From positions 2,397,501 through 2,461,500 of the forward strand of contig NZ_CP110009.1 in NCBI RefSeq assembly GCF_025947305.1: a DNA stretch of 64,000 bases, given 5' to 3'. Below the pieces are notes generated by a model. That model was given only the letters and a program-made list of their open reading frames with translations. It ran no database searches and had not been told where the DNA came from. The translations under genes were made by a program, and so were the position numbers. Origin of the DNA: Flavobacterium sp. N3904. Its GTDB lineage: Bacteria > Bacteroidota > Bacteroidia > Flavobacteriales > Flavobacteriaceae. Below are positions 1-9,090 of this stretch, one piece after another (the stretch's first letter is position 1; each line of letters begins with the position of its first letter).

Positions 1-1871
1 ACTCGAGTCAAAATGTTGCTTACTTTAACCCAGTTGCCGAAGCTTTGACAACTACAAATACATTAACTAGAAAAAACTTTCTTGGAAATGCGTATGCTGA
101 AATTAGTTTCACAGATCACTTAAGATACCGTGCAGAAATAGGGGGAAATACAGAGTATTCTCAAAATGATTTGTATAATCCAGAACACCACTGGGGAGCT
201 TATAATAAAGATGAAGCGAATTTGGATATTAGAAGACAAAGTTGGTATTCTGTCAATATAAAAAACATGTTGACTTATGACAATCAATTTGGTAAAAGCA
301 AATTGAATGTATTATTGGCTCAAGAGTCAAATGATAGTCACTGGGAAGGAACCATTGCTTCTGCAAAAGGATTTTTGGCAAATGATCCTCATACGATTAA
401 CCTAGCTAATCCAAAAAATTCAACTGTTACTGGTTATCAAGGTAGCCAAGCTCTTTTGTCTTATTTTGCTCGTGCAATATATGAATTTGACAATAGATAC
501 AGTATGACAGCTTCTTACAGAGCGGATGGATCTTCAAAATTTGACCCAACAACCAAAAATCAATGGGGTTATTTCCCTTCTATTGCTGTGGGTTGGAAGT
601 TATCTAATGAAGCTTTTATGGAGACCACTAAAAAATACATAGACGATATCAAATTCAGAATAGGATATGGAGAAACAGGAAATCAACAAATTCCGAATAA
701 CAGATATTCTGCGATGCTTACTACACAAAATTCAGGATTAGGTTCAGGATTTTTGGTTGCCAATAGCCCAAATCCAGATTTGAAATGGGAATCGCTTCAA
801 CAAACGGATTTAGGTCTTGATTTTACAATGTTTGATGCAAAATTAAATTTCACTATAGATTTATATCAGAAAAAATCAAAAGATTTCTTATTTCAGGTGC
901 CGTTACCGCTTTATTTAACAGGAGGTGGATACCAATATGGTGGAATTGATGCTCCTTATTCAAATTTAGGAAGCATGCAAAATAGAGGGTATGATCTTAC
1001 ATTGGGTTATAATTTAGTTTCAGGAGATAGCTTCTCATGGAATACTGCTGTCAATGTTTCTCAATACAAAAACGAAATATTAGAAATTCAAGATGGTTTA
1101 ATTGTAACAGCCGAAGTAAATACAAATGGATATATCCCTTACACAGTAACAAATTCTGTTGTTGGTCATCCAATGGGAATGTTTTGGGGATACAAAACGG
1201 ATGGACTTTTTCAAACGCAAGCTCAACTTGATTCAGCTCCATTGCAATTTGGTCAGGCTGTAGGAACTGCTCCAGGAGAAACAGGATTAGGAGATGTTAA
1301 ATATGTGGATGTAAATGGTGATGGAGTTGTAAACGCAGATGATAAAACATTCATCGGAAATCCACACCCAACAGTAACTTATGGATTTACGAATACTTTC
1401 AAATACAAAAATTTCGATTGTTCTTTGTTTTTGCAAGGAGTATATGGAAATGATGTTTTGAATTTGACTAGAAGAAATGGTATTATGAATTCAAATTTAT
1501 ATACCAACCAATTGGTCGAAGCGGCTAATTTTTGGACACCAACAAACACTAATACCAATATTCCAAGACCAGAAGGAAACTCAAATAGTAACAACCTTCA
1601 AATTTCTGATCGTTTCATTGAGAGTGGTTCTTATTTAAGAGTTCAAAATTTCACTTTTGGCTACACATTGCCTTCAGATGTGATGTCTAAATTAACAATA
1701 TCTAAATTGAGATTGTATCTTACAGGACAAAACTTATTTACGTTTACCAATTATTCAGGTTATGATCCAGAGGTAGGTTCAATCAATCAAAATACATTGT
1801 TGTCAGGAATAGACAATGGTAGATTCCCTTCTGCAAGAACGGTATTGATGGGTGTAAATGTTGAATTTTAA
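1..1871 (+). CDS. SusC/RagA-type TonB-dependent outer-membrane receptor, C-terminal part (5' end outside window)
   Basis: The reading frame is open from base 3, so this is the end of a gene that starts before the window; the first TTG in frame (position 45) is not a real start. About 620 residues are visible. They are rich in aromatic/polar beta strands of a 22-stranded barrel and end in VNVEF, a typical terminal strand with aromatic last residue. Family signatures include the YRADGSSKF-type segment near residue 160 of the visible part, the DVNGDG loop and a late GQNLFTFTNYSGYDPE stretch, which is diagnostic of SusC/RagA proteins. SusC forms the TonB-energised channel that imports oligosaccharides, with SusD as its lid. 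The susD gene follows 12 bp downstream. The plug and carboxypeptidase-like domains lie outside the window. Substrate cannot be read from the receptor itself. Confidence 0.95.
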   Translation, partial: SSQNVAYFNPVAEALTTTNTLTRKNFLGNAYAEISFTDHLRYRAEIGGNTEYSQNDLYNPEHHWGAYNKDEANLDIRRQSWYSVNIKNMLTYDNQFGKSKLNVLLAQESNDSHWEGTIASAKGFLANDPHTINLANPKNSTVTGYQGSQALLSYFARAIYEFDNRYSMTASYRADGSSKFDPTTKNQWGYFPSIAVGWKLSNEAFMETTKKYIDDIKFRIGYGETGNQQIPNNRYSAMLTTQNSGLGSGFLVANSPNPDLKWESLQQTDLGLDFTMFDAKLNFTIDLYQKKSKDFLFQVPLPLYLTGGGYQYGGIDAPYSNLGSMQNRGYDLTLGYNLVSGDSFSWNTAVNVSQYKNEILEIQDGLIVTAEVNTNGYIPYTVTNSVVGHPMGMFWGYKTDGLFQTQAQLDSAPLQFGQAVGTAPGETGLGDVKYVDVNGDGVVNADDKTFIGNPHPTVTYGFTNTFKYKNFDCSLFLQGVYGNDVLNLTRRNGIMNSNLYTNQLVEAANFWTPTNTNTNIPRPEGNSNSNNLQISDRFIESGSYLRVQNFTFGYTLPSDVMSKLTISKLRLYLTGQNLFTFTNYSGYDPEVGSINQNTLLSGIDNGRFPSARTVLMGVNVEF

Positions 1872-1883
1872 TAAAAACAAATC

Positions 1884-3437
1884 ATGAAAAACTTTTTTAA
1901 TATATACAAATTGTCAATACTAGCAATTGCACTTTTTGTTTCAGGTTCGTGTTCGAACGACTTCTTAGATCGTCCCTCAGAGGATGGTATAAGTTTAGAC
2001 TCTTATTATTCTAGTGACGCTCAAGTCGCGGCTGCCACAAATGGTATGTATAGTAGAACTTGGTTTCAATTTGGCAATAAATTTTTCTGGGCCATATCCG
2101 AAGTGGGTTCCGGAAATATGTGTACATTTTCATCCGATGTAAATGCCATGAGAAATTTCTCTTTGACAGGAACTGATGGTGAACTTGCCAATGGATGGCA
2201 GTCTTTATGGGCAAATGTTGCTCAAGCCAATTCAATTATTAATTTTTTACCAGAAAGAGTGGGTTCGGGAGTAAGTCAAAAAGTATTAGACAATACTGTT
2301 GGGGAAGCTTATTTTATGCGAGCAACCGCTTATTTCTATTTAGTAAGATTGTGGGGGCCAGTGCCAATAATCGAAAACAATTTAGATTATGCCAATACTC
2401 CACAAATTAATACTAATAATGTTGATGACATTTACAAATTAATTATCAGTGATTATAAAAATGCAATCGATAGAGTAGAAGCAAAAATTAGAACATCTAA
2501 TTATGCTTCTAATGGGCATATTTCTAAAGGTTCAGCCAAAGCAATGTTGGCCAAAGTATATTTGTATCAAAAAGATTATGCAAATGCAAAATTATTAGCA
2601 GGAGAAGTAATTGCCAGCAATGAGTTTAAATTGTATGGTGGAGATCAATTGCCAGGGAAAACATTTGGAGATTTGTTTTTAACAGGAAACAATAATAATG
2701 AAGAATCTGTTTTTGCATTACAATGGAAAGGTGATGGGAATTATGGTTCAGCCAATAATTGTAATACTCAATTTGGAACTTCAGATACTTCTAATGCCAG
2801 TTATGGTGGTGTTTTTGGTCCTTCTCAGGATATTTTATCTGCCTATAGTGCAGGTGATAAAAGAAAGAGAGAAACTTTTATGGTACCTGGAGATACTTAT
2901 GCTATTAAATCGACTCAAGGTGCAACATTTACACTTCCAGTTGGGGAGAATGCACAAGGTTCTGGAGCAGCGATTAAAAAATATTGTATTGGTAAAGTTA
3001 CAGAATCAACAGGTCCAGCAGACACTTGGAATATGATGAACAATAATACATACATCATGCGTTATTCTGAAGTTTTATTGATATATGCTGAAGCAGTTTT
3101 GGCTGGTGGTGCTAGCACAACAGACGCCTCTGCTTTGAGTGCTGTTAACGCAGTTCGCAAAAGAGCTGGTTTAACAGATTTGACTACAATCACTTTCGAT
3201 GCTATTTTTAAAGAAAGAAGATTAGAACTTTGTTTTGAAGGAGATTATTGGTATGATTTGGGTAGAATTGACAGAGCTAAGGCTATTGCAATTATGTCTG
3301 CTCAAAATAGAGGAAGTAAAGCTAATGCCGAATATTATACTCCAACCGAAGCGGATTTTTTAATCCCTTATCCTGATGTTGACGTGGCCAAAAATCCTAA
3401 GTTATTGGAGCCACCAGTTCCTTATACTTTTAAATAA
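1884..3437 (+). CDS. SusD/RagB family nutrient-binding outer-membrane lipoprotein
   Basis: The 517-residue product is a usual SusD length. A short N-terminal hydrophobic stretch ends in a lipobox (VSGSC, Cys23), followed by SNDFLDRPSED, the classic SusD N-terminus after lipidation. TPR-like helices follow (AYFMRATAYFYLVRLWGPVPII, about residues 143-165), and the C-terminal SusD signature is seen (NAVRKRAGL, then FKERRLELCFEGDYWYDLGR). SusD proteins sit on the cell surface, bind glycan and close over the SusC barrel. It lies 12 bp after susC and 20 bp before the next lipoprotein, so the three are one operon. No truncation or odd base composition was noticed. Confidence 0.96.
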   Translation: MKNFFNIYKLSILAIALFVSGSCSNDFLDRPSEDGISLDSYYSSDAQVAAATNGMYSRTWFQFGNKFFWAISEVGSGNMCTFSSDVNAMRNFSLTGTDGELANGWQSLWANVAQANSIINFLPERVGSGVSQKVLDNTVGEAYFMRATAYFYLVRLWGPVPIIENNLDYANTPQINTNNVDDIYKLIISDYKNAIDRVEAKIRTSNYASNGHISKGSAKAMLAKVYLYQKDYANAKLLAGEVIASNEFKLYGGDQLPGKTFGDLFLTGNNNNEESVFALQWKGDGNYGSANNCNTQFGTSDTSNASYGGVFGPSQDILSAYSAGDKRKRETFMVPGDTYAIKSTQGATFTLPVGENAQGSGAAIKKYCIGKVTESTGPADTWNMMNNNTYIMRYSEVLLIYAEAVLAGGASTTDASALSAVNAVRKRAGLTDLTTITFDAIFKERRLELCFEGDYWYDLGRIDRAKAIAIMSAQNRGSKANAEYYTPTEADFLIPYPDVDVAKNPKLLEPPVPYTFK

Positions 3438-3457
3438 TTATTTTAATATAAAAGACT

Positions 3458-4504
3458 ATGAAAAAATTAAAAATAAAATATGTATTGAGCTTCTTTATGA
3501 TGGCTTCAATATTTATAAGTCTATTGTCTTCATGTTCGAATGATGATAGTAATAATACGGTAGGACCTCTGGCAATAAAAAGCGTAAGCAAAGCTGTTGA
3601 GGGAACATTAACTCCTACGGATATTGGTTATCCAGCCAATATGTATATCATTCAAGGAAGTGGATTTATAGGAGTACAAAAAATTTATTTTAATGATGTT
3701 GATACCTATTTCAATCCTACTCTGGTTACGGATAGTGCTATTTTTGTGACTATTGATATAGATACGCCTTATGAAAATGCATCTAGTGAATTAAAAGTGG
3801 TAACCCAAAATGGGACAGTAACCTATCATTTTGTAATTGCACCGCCAGCCCCAATACTTAAAAGTTATAATCCAATCAATGCTGCTGCTGGAGATGTTGT
3901 TACTATTTATGGTTCTTTCTTTTTAGATCCTATAGTTACTTTTGGAACAACACCCGCTACTATTGTATCTCATACTATAGAGCAAATACAGGTAAAAGTG
4001 CCAGCTGGAGCAAACGATACTTACCCAACAGTAACAACTATTTCTGGTTCTGCTACCGGTAACGTTGCTGTAGGTACCGCAATTTATGATGATATATTTT
4101 ATGGTATAGATGGTGTAGGTGGATGGGGAATATCAAATACCAATATTGAAAATACTGTGGCTTCAGAAGTAGCACAAGGTGTAAAAGCAATAAAAGTTGA
4201 TATCACTTCTTGGTCTGGTTTCCAGATCGATATGTGGGCCAATGGAGGACATCCAGTTCCTGCAAATGCTACAGGTATTAGATTTCAAATGAAACTTAAA
4301 GCAGATGCAAAAGTTAGAGTTATAGTAGGTGGAGATTGGGGACATCAAGTTTGGTTTGATATTACTACGGAATATGCTACTTATGTTGTAAAATGGTCTG
4401 ATTTAGGGTTGACAGGACCTCCTGCAACAATTGGTTCAATAGTATATGGTAGTGATGGTACAGATACTACGTTCTACATTGACAATATTGGTTTTGCTTT
4501 ATAA
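3458..4504 (+). CDS. Surface glycan-binding lipoprotein with IPT/TIG domains (SGBP-B-like)
   Basis: The 348-residue product begins with a signal peptide and lipobox (LLSSC, Cys26). Residues about 35-205 read as two IPT/TIG-like Ig-fold repeats; the second contains NPINAAAGDVVTIYGSFF. Residues about 215-348 form a beta-rich module with several exposed Trp (GGWGIS, SWSGFQIDMW, GDWGHQVWF, VVKWSDL) and end in a FYIDNIGFAL strand, as in carbohydrate-binding beta-sandwiches. Position directly after SusCD and this architecture match surface glycan-binding proteins (SusE/F or SGBP-B role), which capture polysaccharide at the outer membrane. It is the last gene before a strong terminator. The ligand cannot be assigned from sequence. 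Confidence 0.85.
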   Translation: MKKLKIKYVLSFFMMASIFISLLSSCSNDDSNNTVGPLAIKSVSKAVEGTLTPTDIGYPANMYIIQGSGFIGVQKIYFNDVDTYFNPTLVTDSAIFVTIDIDTPYENASSELKVVTQNGTVTYHFVIAPPAPILKSYNPINAAAGDVVTIYGSFFLDPIVTFGTTPATIVSHTIEQIQVKVPAGANDTYPTVTTISGSATGNVAVGTAIYDDIFYGIDGVGGWGISNTNIENTVASEVAQGVKAIKVDITSWSGFQIDMWANGGHPVPANATGIRFQMKLKADAKVRVIVGGDWGHQVWFDITTEYATYVVKWSDLGLTGPPATIGSIVYGSDGTDTTFYIDNIGFAL

Positions 4505-4537
4505 TAATTGGTTTTGTTTATTGAGTTAGTTTAAGAT

Positions 4538-4575
4538 ATCCCCTAATTTTTTAATTAGGGGATTCTTTTCTTTTA
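4538..4575 (+). terminator. Rho-independent terminator after the SusCD/SGBP operon
   Basis: The 9-10 bp stem has arms atcccctaa (4538-4546) and ttaggggat (about 4555-4563), followed by a T-rich tract. It separates the SusCD/SGBP genes from the two glycosidase genes. Confidence 0.85.
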
Positions 4576-4597
4576 TAAATAGTATAAATACATAAAA

Positions 4598-5836
4598 ATG
4601 AAAAAATTACTCCTCTCTATACTTTTAAGCAGTATAACCATCCAGGGATTCTCTCAAGGAAATGTTTACAAACAAGGTTCTGGAAAATTTGAAGGTCTAG
4701 CGATGACACCGCCTATGGGTTGGAATTCTTGGAATACTTTCGAAACCAATATCGATGAAAAACTAGTCAAAGAAACTGCCGATATTATGGTTTCTTCAGG
4801 AATGCTAGCTGCGGGTTACAATTATATTGTCCTCGATGATGGCTGGATGTCAAAAAATCGTGATATAGAAGGCAATTTAGTGCCAGACACAATTAAATTT
4901 CCAAGCGGAATGAAATCCTTAATCGAATATGTACACTCCAAAGGATTAAAATTTGGTTTGTACAATTGCGCCGGAACGCACACTTGCGCCGGATACCCTG
5001 GCACACGAGGATATGAATATCAAGATGCTCGCTTTTATGCTAATTTGGGTATTGATTTCTTAAAATACGATTGGTGCAACACCGCCGGAATCAACGCTCC
5101 AGAAGCCTATGCTACGATGAGCAATGCCCTAAAAACTGCTGGAAGACCTATCGTTTTCAGCCTTTGCGAATGGGGTGATAACAAGGTTTGGGAATGGGGT
5201 AAACCAATAGGAAACCTTTGGAGAATCTCGGGGGATATTTACCCATGTTTTGATTGCGAGTTTCACCACGAAGAGGGAAATTGGTCTTCATGGGGATTCA
5301 TGAAAATTGCCGAAATGCGCAAAGATATTCGTAAATATTCAGGTCCAGATCATTGGAACGATTTTGATATGATGGAAGTGGGAGACGGAATGACCAATAC
5401 CGAAGACAAAACCCATTTTGCAATGTGGTGTATGTTGTCGTCTCCATTAATCGCTGGAAATGATTTAAGGAAAATGTCCAAAGAAACCTTGGCTGTTTTG
5501 ACCAATAAGGAACTCATCTCGATAGATCAGGATAAATTAGGAATTCAGGGATTCAAACTTTCTGCCGAAGAGGGACTGGAAGTTTGGGTAAAACCGTTAT
5601 CTGATGGAGCTTGGGCAATTACCTTTTTGAACAGAACCGATGCTCCTAAAAAAATCAATTTCGATTGGAAAAAGAACCCAATAAAGGATACTGATTTTGG
5701 TTTTGAAGCCGATTTCAATAAAATAACCTTCAAAATTAAAGACCTTTGGAAAAACAAGGAAGCAGGTACGACCAAAAAGAATTTTACTGCCGATATTGCT
5801 TCTCATGATGTTATTACACTTATACTAATTCCTTAA
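4598..5836 (+). CDS. GH27 alpha-galactosidase, secreted
   Basis: The 412-residue product has an N-terminal signal peptide (cleavage near residues 17-20, GFSQ/G). The (beta/alpha)8 domain starts at TPPMGWNSWN (37-46), the hallmark of GH27. LDDGWM follows (79-84), then the catalytic nucleophile Asp158 in KYDWC and the acid/base Asp213 in RISGD; FSLCEWG (187-193) is also typical. A C-terminal beta domain runs from about residue 315. GH27 enzymes release terminal alpha-1,6-galactose, for example from galactomannan or galactoglucomannan. The gene is 10 bp upstream of a GH5 gene and follows a SusCD operon, so it probably works on the imported or surface-bound glycan. Some GH27 members act on beta-L-arabinopyranosides or alpha-N-acetylgalactosamine; galactoside activity is the likeliest. 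Confidence 0.93.
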   Translation: MKKLLLSILLSSITIQGFSQGNVYKQGSGKFEGLAMTPPMGWNSWNTFETNIDEKLVKETADIMVSSGMLAAGYNYIVLDDGWMSKNRDIEGNLVPDTIKFPSGMKSLIEYVHSKGLKFGLYNCAGTHTCAGYPGTRGYEYQDARFYANLGIDFLKYDWCNTAGINAPEAYATMSNALKTAGRPIVFSLCEWGDNKVWEWGKPIGNLWRISGDIYPCFDCEFHHEEGNWSSWGFMKIAEMRKDIRKYSGPDHWNDFDMMEVGDGMTNTEDKTHFAMWCMLSSPLIAGNDLRKMSKETLAVLTNKELISIDQDKLGIQGFKLSAEEGLEVWVKPLSDGAWAITFLNRTDAPKKINFDWKKNPIKDTDFGFEADFNKITFKIKDLWKNKEAGTTKKNFTADIASHDVITLILIP

Positions 5837-5845
5837 ATTTAGAAA

Positions 5846-6811
5846 ATGAACTTTAAATCTAAAATCATTCTTCTTTTGCTTGCGTTGAGTTGCAGCTTGG
5901 TAAACGCACAATTCGTTAAAAAACACGGACAACTTAGTGTAAAAGGAACGCAGTTAGTAGATAAAAACCAAAACCCAATTGTTTTAAGAGGGGTGAGTTT
6001 GGGCTGGCATAGTATCTGGCCAAGATTTTATACTGAAAAAACGGTAGCTTGGTTAAAAAAAGATTTTGATTGCACCATCGTTCGCGCTGCTATGGGTATC
6101 GAAATAGGGGAGCATCCGTATATGAAGGAGCCGGATTTTTCTAAAGATAAAATAGAATCCGTAATAAAAGGAGCCATCAAATCCGATATTTATGTTATCA
6201 TCGATTGGCACAGTCACAATATTAATTTAAAGGAAGCCAAGGAGTATTTTGAAGAGATTTCGAAGAAATATGGAAAATATCCAAATGTAATCTACGAGGT
6301 ATTTAACGAACCGGATTACGAAACTTGGCCAGAGGTAAAAGCCTATTCCGAAGAAGTAATCAAAGTAATTCGAGCCAATGATCCTGACAATATTATTTTG
6401 GTAGGAAGCCCAAAATGGGATCAGGATGTAAATTTACCAGCGGCAGATCCTATAAAGGGATATGATAACTTAATGTACACGATGCATTTTTATGCGGCTA
6501 CCCATCAAAAAGAACTTAGAGATAGAACAGATGAAGCGATAAAAAGCGGTTTGCCTATTTTTATCTCCGAATCGGCTGGTATGGAAGCTACCGGTGATGG
6601 GTCAATGAATTACAAAGCGTGGCAGGAATACATCGATTGGATGGAAGCTAGAAAGCTAAGTTGGATTGTTTGGTCTGTTTCAGATAAAGATGAAACCTGT
6701 TCAATGTTAAAAAAATCAGCAGATTCAGAAGGCAATTGGAAAGACGAAGACCTTAAAGAATCCGGTCTGAAGACACGGGAATTTTTAAAAAAATATAACA
6801 AAACGAATTAG
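5846..6811 (+). CDS. GH5 endo-glycanase (cellulase/mannanase type), secreted
   Basis: The 321-residue product has a signal peptide ending near VNAQ (19-22). GH5 landmarks are visible: LRGVSLGWHS (48-56), IDWHSHN (119-125), the acid/base Glu155 in VFNEP (152-156), active-site His214 in YTMHFYAATH, the nucleophile Glu242 in FISESAG, and a late WSVSDKDE. The HFYAATH and WDQDVN motifs are closest to GH5 subfamily 2, which hydrolyses internal beta-1,4-glucan linkages; mannanase activity cannot be excluded. No carbohydrate-binding module is present. It is translated with the GH27 gene (10 bp apart), and a terminator follows. Together they suggest attack on a beta-linked backbone carrying alpha-galactose side chains. 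Confidence 0.9.
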   Translation: MNFKSKIILLLLALSCSLVNAQFVKKHGQLSVKGTQLVDKNQNPIVLRGVSLGWHSIWPRFYTEKTVAWLKKDFDCTIVRAAMGIEIGEHPYMKEPDFSKDKIESVIKGAIKSDIYVIIDWHSHNINLKEAKEYFEEISKKYGKYPNVIYEVFNEPDYETWPEVKAYSEEVIKVIRANDPDNIILVGSPKWDQDVNLPAADPIKGYDNLMYTMHFYAATHQKELRDRTDEAIKSGLPIFISESAGMEATGDGSMNYKAWQEYIDWMEARKLSWIVWSVSDKDETCSMLKKSADSEGNWKDEDLKESGLKTREFLKKYNKTN

Positions 6812-6825
6812 TTTGTTAAAACCAA

Positions 6826-6856
6826 AATCCAGCCTCAAAAGAGCTGGATTTTTTTG
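6826..6856 (+). terminator. Rho-independent terminator after GH27-GH5
   Basis: An 8 bp stem, aatccagc (6826-6833) with gctggatt (6843-6850), is followed directly by a run of T. It ends the glycosidase transcript. Confidence 0.9.
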
Positions 6857-6880
6857 TATTATAAAAAAAACAGTATATTG
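6854..6880 (+). promoter_or_regulatory. Possible promoter for the hybrid histidine kinase
   Basis: TTG at 6854-6856, a 17 bp spacer and TATATTG at 6874-6880 are close to the Bacteroidetes TTG/TAnnTTTG pattern, with one base missing in the -7 box. It sits 34 bp before the kinase start and overlaps the end of the preceding terminator. Confidence 0.35.
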
Positions 6881-6913
6881 CAACATTATTTCCGATGTAA
6901 TTTATATAACTGA

Positions 6914-9028
6914 ATGAAATTAACACTAAAACTAACGACTTATTCCAAATTGGTTTTGTTAATCATTGGGGTCTGCTCGCTCTTTTTATTGCTTTTTCTT
7001 TCTTTATACCTTTACACAATCCAGCAAGAAACAGATGTTTTTAGATCCAATTCAGATCAGTATAAAACTGAAGTCAATCGATTGTTTGATTTTAATTCAA
7101 AGACCCAAATTGTTACAATAAATGACCTAACCTATTGGGATGCATTGGTCAATTTCACAAAAACAAAAGATACAATTTGGTATAATAATTATATATCAAA
7201 TGAATTTCCCACCTACGAAGTCGATTACATAGCGGTTTATGATTTGAGTAAAAAGTTTATTGTTAAAACCTCAAAACCTAATTTCAAGAGCGAAAATTTC
7301 ATACCTGTGCAAGCGATGATGCATCTGTATAAAACTAAATTTTCTAGATTTTATATGCGTGTCCCCGAAGGTGTAGTAGAAGTTTTTGGTGGAACCATTC
7401 ATACTTCAGATGATCCGGGAAAGACAAAAACAAAGCCTTTTGGTTATTTTTTTATGGCACGGCTTTTAGATCAAAAATATTTCAAAAATCTAGAAGAAAT
7501 TACAACTTCAAAAATTCAGCTTTTAAATAAAGTTGATACCGATACAATTGATAATAACAAAGTTACTTCGGTTATAAAATTAAGGGATAGTGACAATCTT
7601 GTGGTAGCCAAATTGTTATTTGAAAGACCTTCATATCTCAACTTTGAAAGAACAAAAGAATTGTTGTTAATCATTGTTATTGCTACTTTATTAACTCTTA
7701 TCGCATGTATTTATTATGCTAATAAATGGATTTACAAGCCATTACGATTAATCACTACTATTCTCGAAACCAATCAAGAAATTGCAATAAGCCATCTTAA
7801 AAAAGAGCCTGGTGAGTTTGGCTACATAGGTAATCTATTTGACGACCATAGGAGAAATCGGTTTCAATTGGAGAAATCGAAAGAAAAAGCAGAGGAAAGT
7901 GACAAACTTAAATCTACCTTTTTGGCCAATTTATCGCATGAGATCCGTACACCAATGAATGCTATTATTGGTTTTGCCGATTTATTGTTGGATGAAAGTT
8001 TAAGCGAAGATTTCAAAAAAAAATACCTTAAAATCATTAAGAACAGCGGAAAAAGTTTGGTATCCATTATTGAAGATTTGATCGAAATGTCAAAAATTGA
8101 TGCCAAGCAAATTACTCCAAATCTCAAAGGATTAAATATAGAAAAGTGTTTAAATGAATTGTATAATACACTCAAAGTTACCATCCCCGAGGACAAAAAT
8201 TTCAGTTTTCATTTAATTAAAAATAATGATAAACTTGGGAAACACATTTTGACCGATGAAGTAAAATTGAAACAAGTCATTGTTAATTTATTGACAAATG
8301 CCATAAAATTTACAGAAAAGGGTCATGTATCTTTCGGATTTAGTGTTAATCATGAGAAACAATTATTGGAATTTAGAGTAGAAGATACCGGTTTAGGAAT
8401 AAGCGAAAAAGATTTAAAAGTTATTTTTGATCGTTTTAGAAGAATTGAAGATGATTATAGCATATCACTTAGCGGTTTAGGACTGGGCTTGTCCATTTCG
8501 AAAGCCTACATAGAAATGCTCGGTGGCGAGATCGGAGTAACATCGGTTTATGGTAAAGGTTCTGTTTTTAAATTTACTATTCCTTTGGTTTATGATGAAT
8601 CAACAAAAGAAAAATCAGTTTTGAATGGTGAGCATTCGAATGTAAATTTTGAACCAAAAGTGATACTCATCGCAGAAGATGATAATATAAATTACCTATT
8701 GTTGAAAACCATATTAGAACGAAAAAAACACATTATTTTGCGAGCCAGAAATGGTCAGGAAGTGGTAGATATTTGTGCCAAAAATCTGGAACTTGATTTG
8801 ATTTTTATGGATATAAAAATGCCAGTTCTAGATGGGTATGAAGCTTTTGAAATTATAAAAAAGAAACGACCAGAACTTCTTGTTATTGCTCAAACTGCTC
8901 ATTCTTCTGCGGAAGTAAAAGATCGAATTTTAAAAGCGGGTTTCTCAGGTTATATTACAAAGCCATTGGATAAAGAAAAAATTTATGAGGCTATTGATGA
9001 AGTATTTCAAAATAAAATAATTTCATAA
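6914..9028 (+). CDS. CHASE4-domain hybrid sensor histidine kinase with receiver domain
   Basis: The 704-residue inner-membrane protein has a first membrane helix at about 12-35 and a periplasmic sensor at about 36-245. The sensor contains the CHASE4-type NDLTYWDALVNF motif. A second helix lies at about 250-270. The HisKA domain has phospho-His342 in LSHEIRTPMN. The HATPase domain shows the N box (NLLTNAIKFT), G1 box (EDTGLGIS) and G2 box (GLGLGLSISK). The C-terminal receiver has phospho-acceptor Asp633 in IFMDIKMPVLDGYEA and a late TKPLDKE lysine. There is no DNA-binding output, so it must signal through a separate partner. It stands alone between two terminators. It is downstream of a PUL, but the lack of an AraC output and of a periplasmic beta-propeller argues that it is not a classical hybrid two-component PUL regulator. 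Confidence 0.93.
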   Translation: MKLTLKLTTYSKLVLLIIGVCSLFLLLFLSLYLYTIQQETDVFRSNSDQYKTEVNRLFDFNSKTQIVTINDLTYWDALVNFTKTKDTIWYNNYISNEFPTYEVDYIAVYDLSKKFIVKTSKPNFKSENFIPVQAMMHLYKTKFSRFYMRVPEGVVEVFGGTIHTSDDPGKTKTKPFGYFFMARLLDQKYFKNLEEITTSKIQLLNKVDTDTIDNNKVTSVIKLRDSDNLVVAKLLFERPSYLNFERTKELLLIIVIATLLTLIACIYYANKWIYKPLRLITTILETNQEIAISHLKKEPGEFGYIGNLFDDHRRNRFQLEKSKEKAEESDKLKSTFLANLSHEIRTPMNAIIGFADLLLDESLSEDFKKKYLKIIKNSGKSLVSIIEDLIEMSKIDAKQITPNLKGLNIEKCLNELYNTLKVTIPEDKNFSFHLIKNNDKLGKHILTDEVKLKQVIVNLLTNAIKFTEKGHVSFGFSVNHEKQLLEFRVEDTGLGISEKDLKVIFDRFRRIEDDYSISLSGLGLGLSISKAYIEMLGGEIGVTSVYGKGSVFKFTIPLVYDESTKEKSVLNGEHSNVNFEPKVILIAEDDNINYLLLKTILERKKHIILRARNGQEVVDICAKNLELDLIFMDIKMPVLDGYEAFEIIKKKRPELLVIAQTAHSSAEVKDRILKAGFSGYITKPLDKEKIYEAIDEVFQNKIIS

Positions 9029-9041
9029 AAAAATAAAATCC

Positions 9042-9081
9042 AAAAAAAAGAGGCTTTTTACATTAAAAAAGCCTCTTTTTT
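9042..9081. terminator. Bidirectional terminator between convergent genes
   Basis: A long A-rich/T-rich inverted repeat, aaaaaagaggcttttt paired with aaaaagcctctttttt, lies between the kinase (plus) and the aminotransferase (minus). It has a T tract in both directions. Confidence 0.9.
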
Positions 9082-9090
9082 GATTTTGTT

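Noticed and set aside
1037..1231. Small plus-strand and minus-strand frames within susC
   Set aside because: Shadows of the SusC coding frame without any supporting signal.
2698..3036. 112-residue frame inside susD
   Set aside because: Out-of-frame shadow; the SusD frame has full family motifs across the same bases.
6914..9028. Hybrid kinase as the regulator of the neighbouring polysaccharide locus
   Set aside because: It lacks the periplasmic beta-propeller and the AraC-type output of hybrid two-component PUL regulators, and is separated by a terminator.
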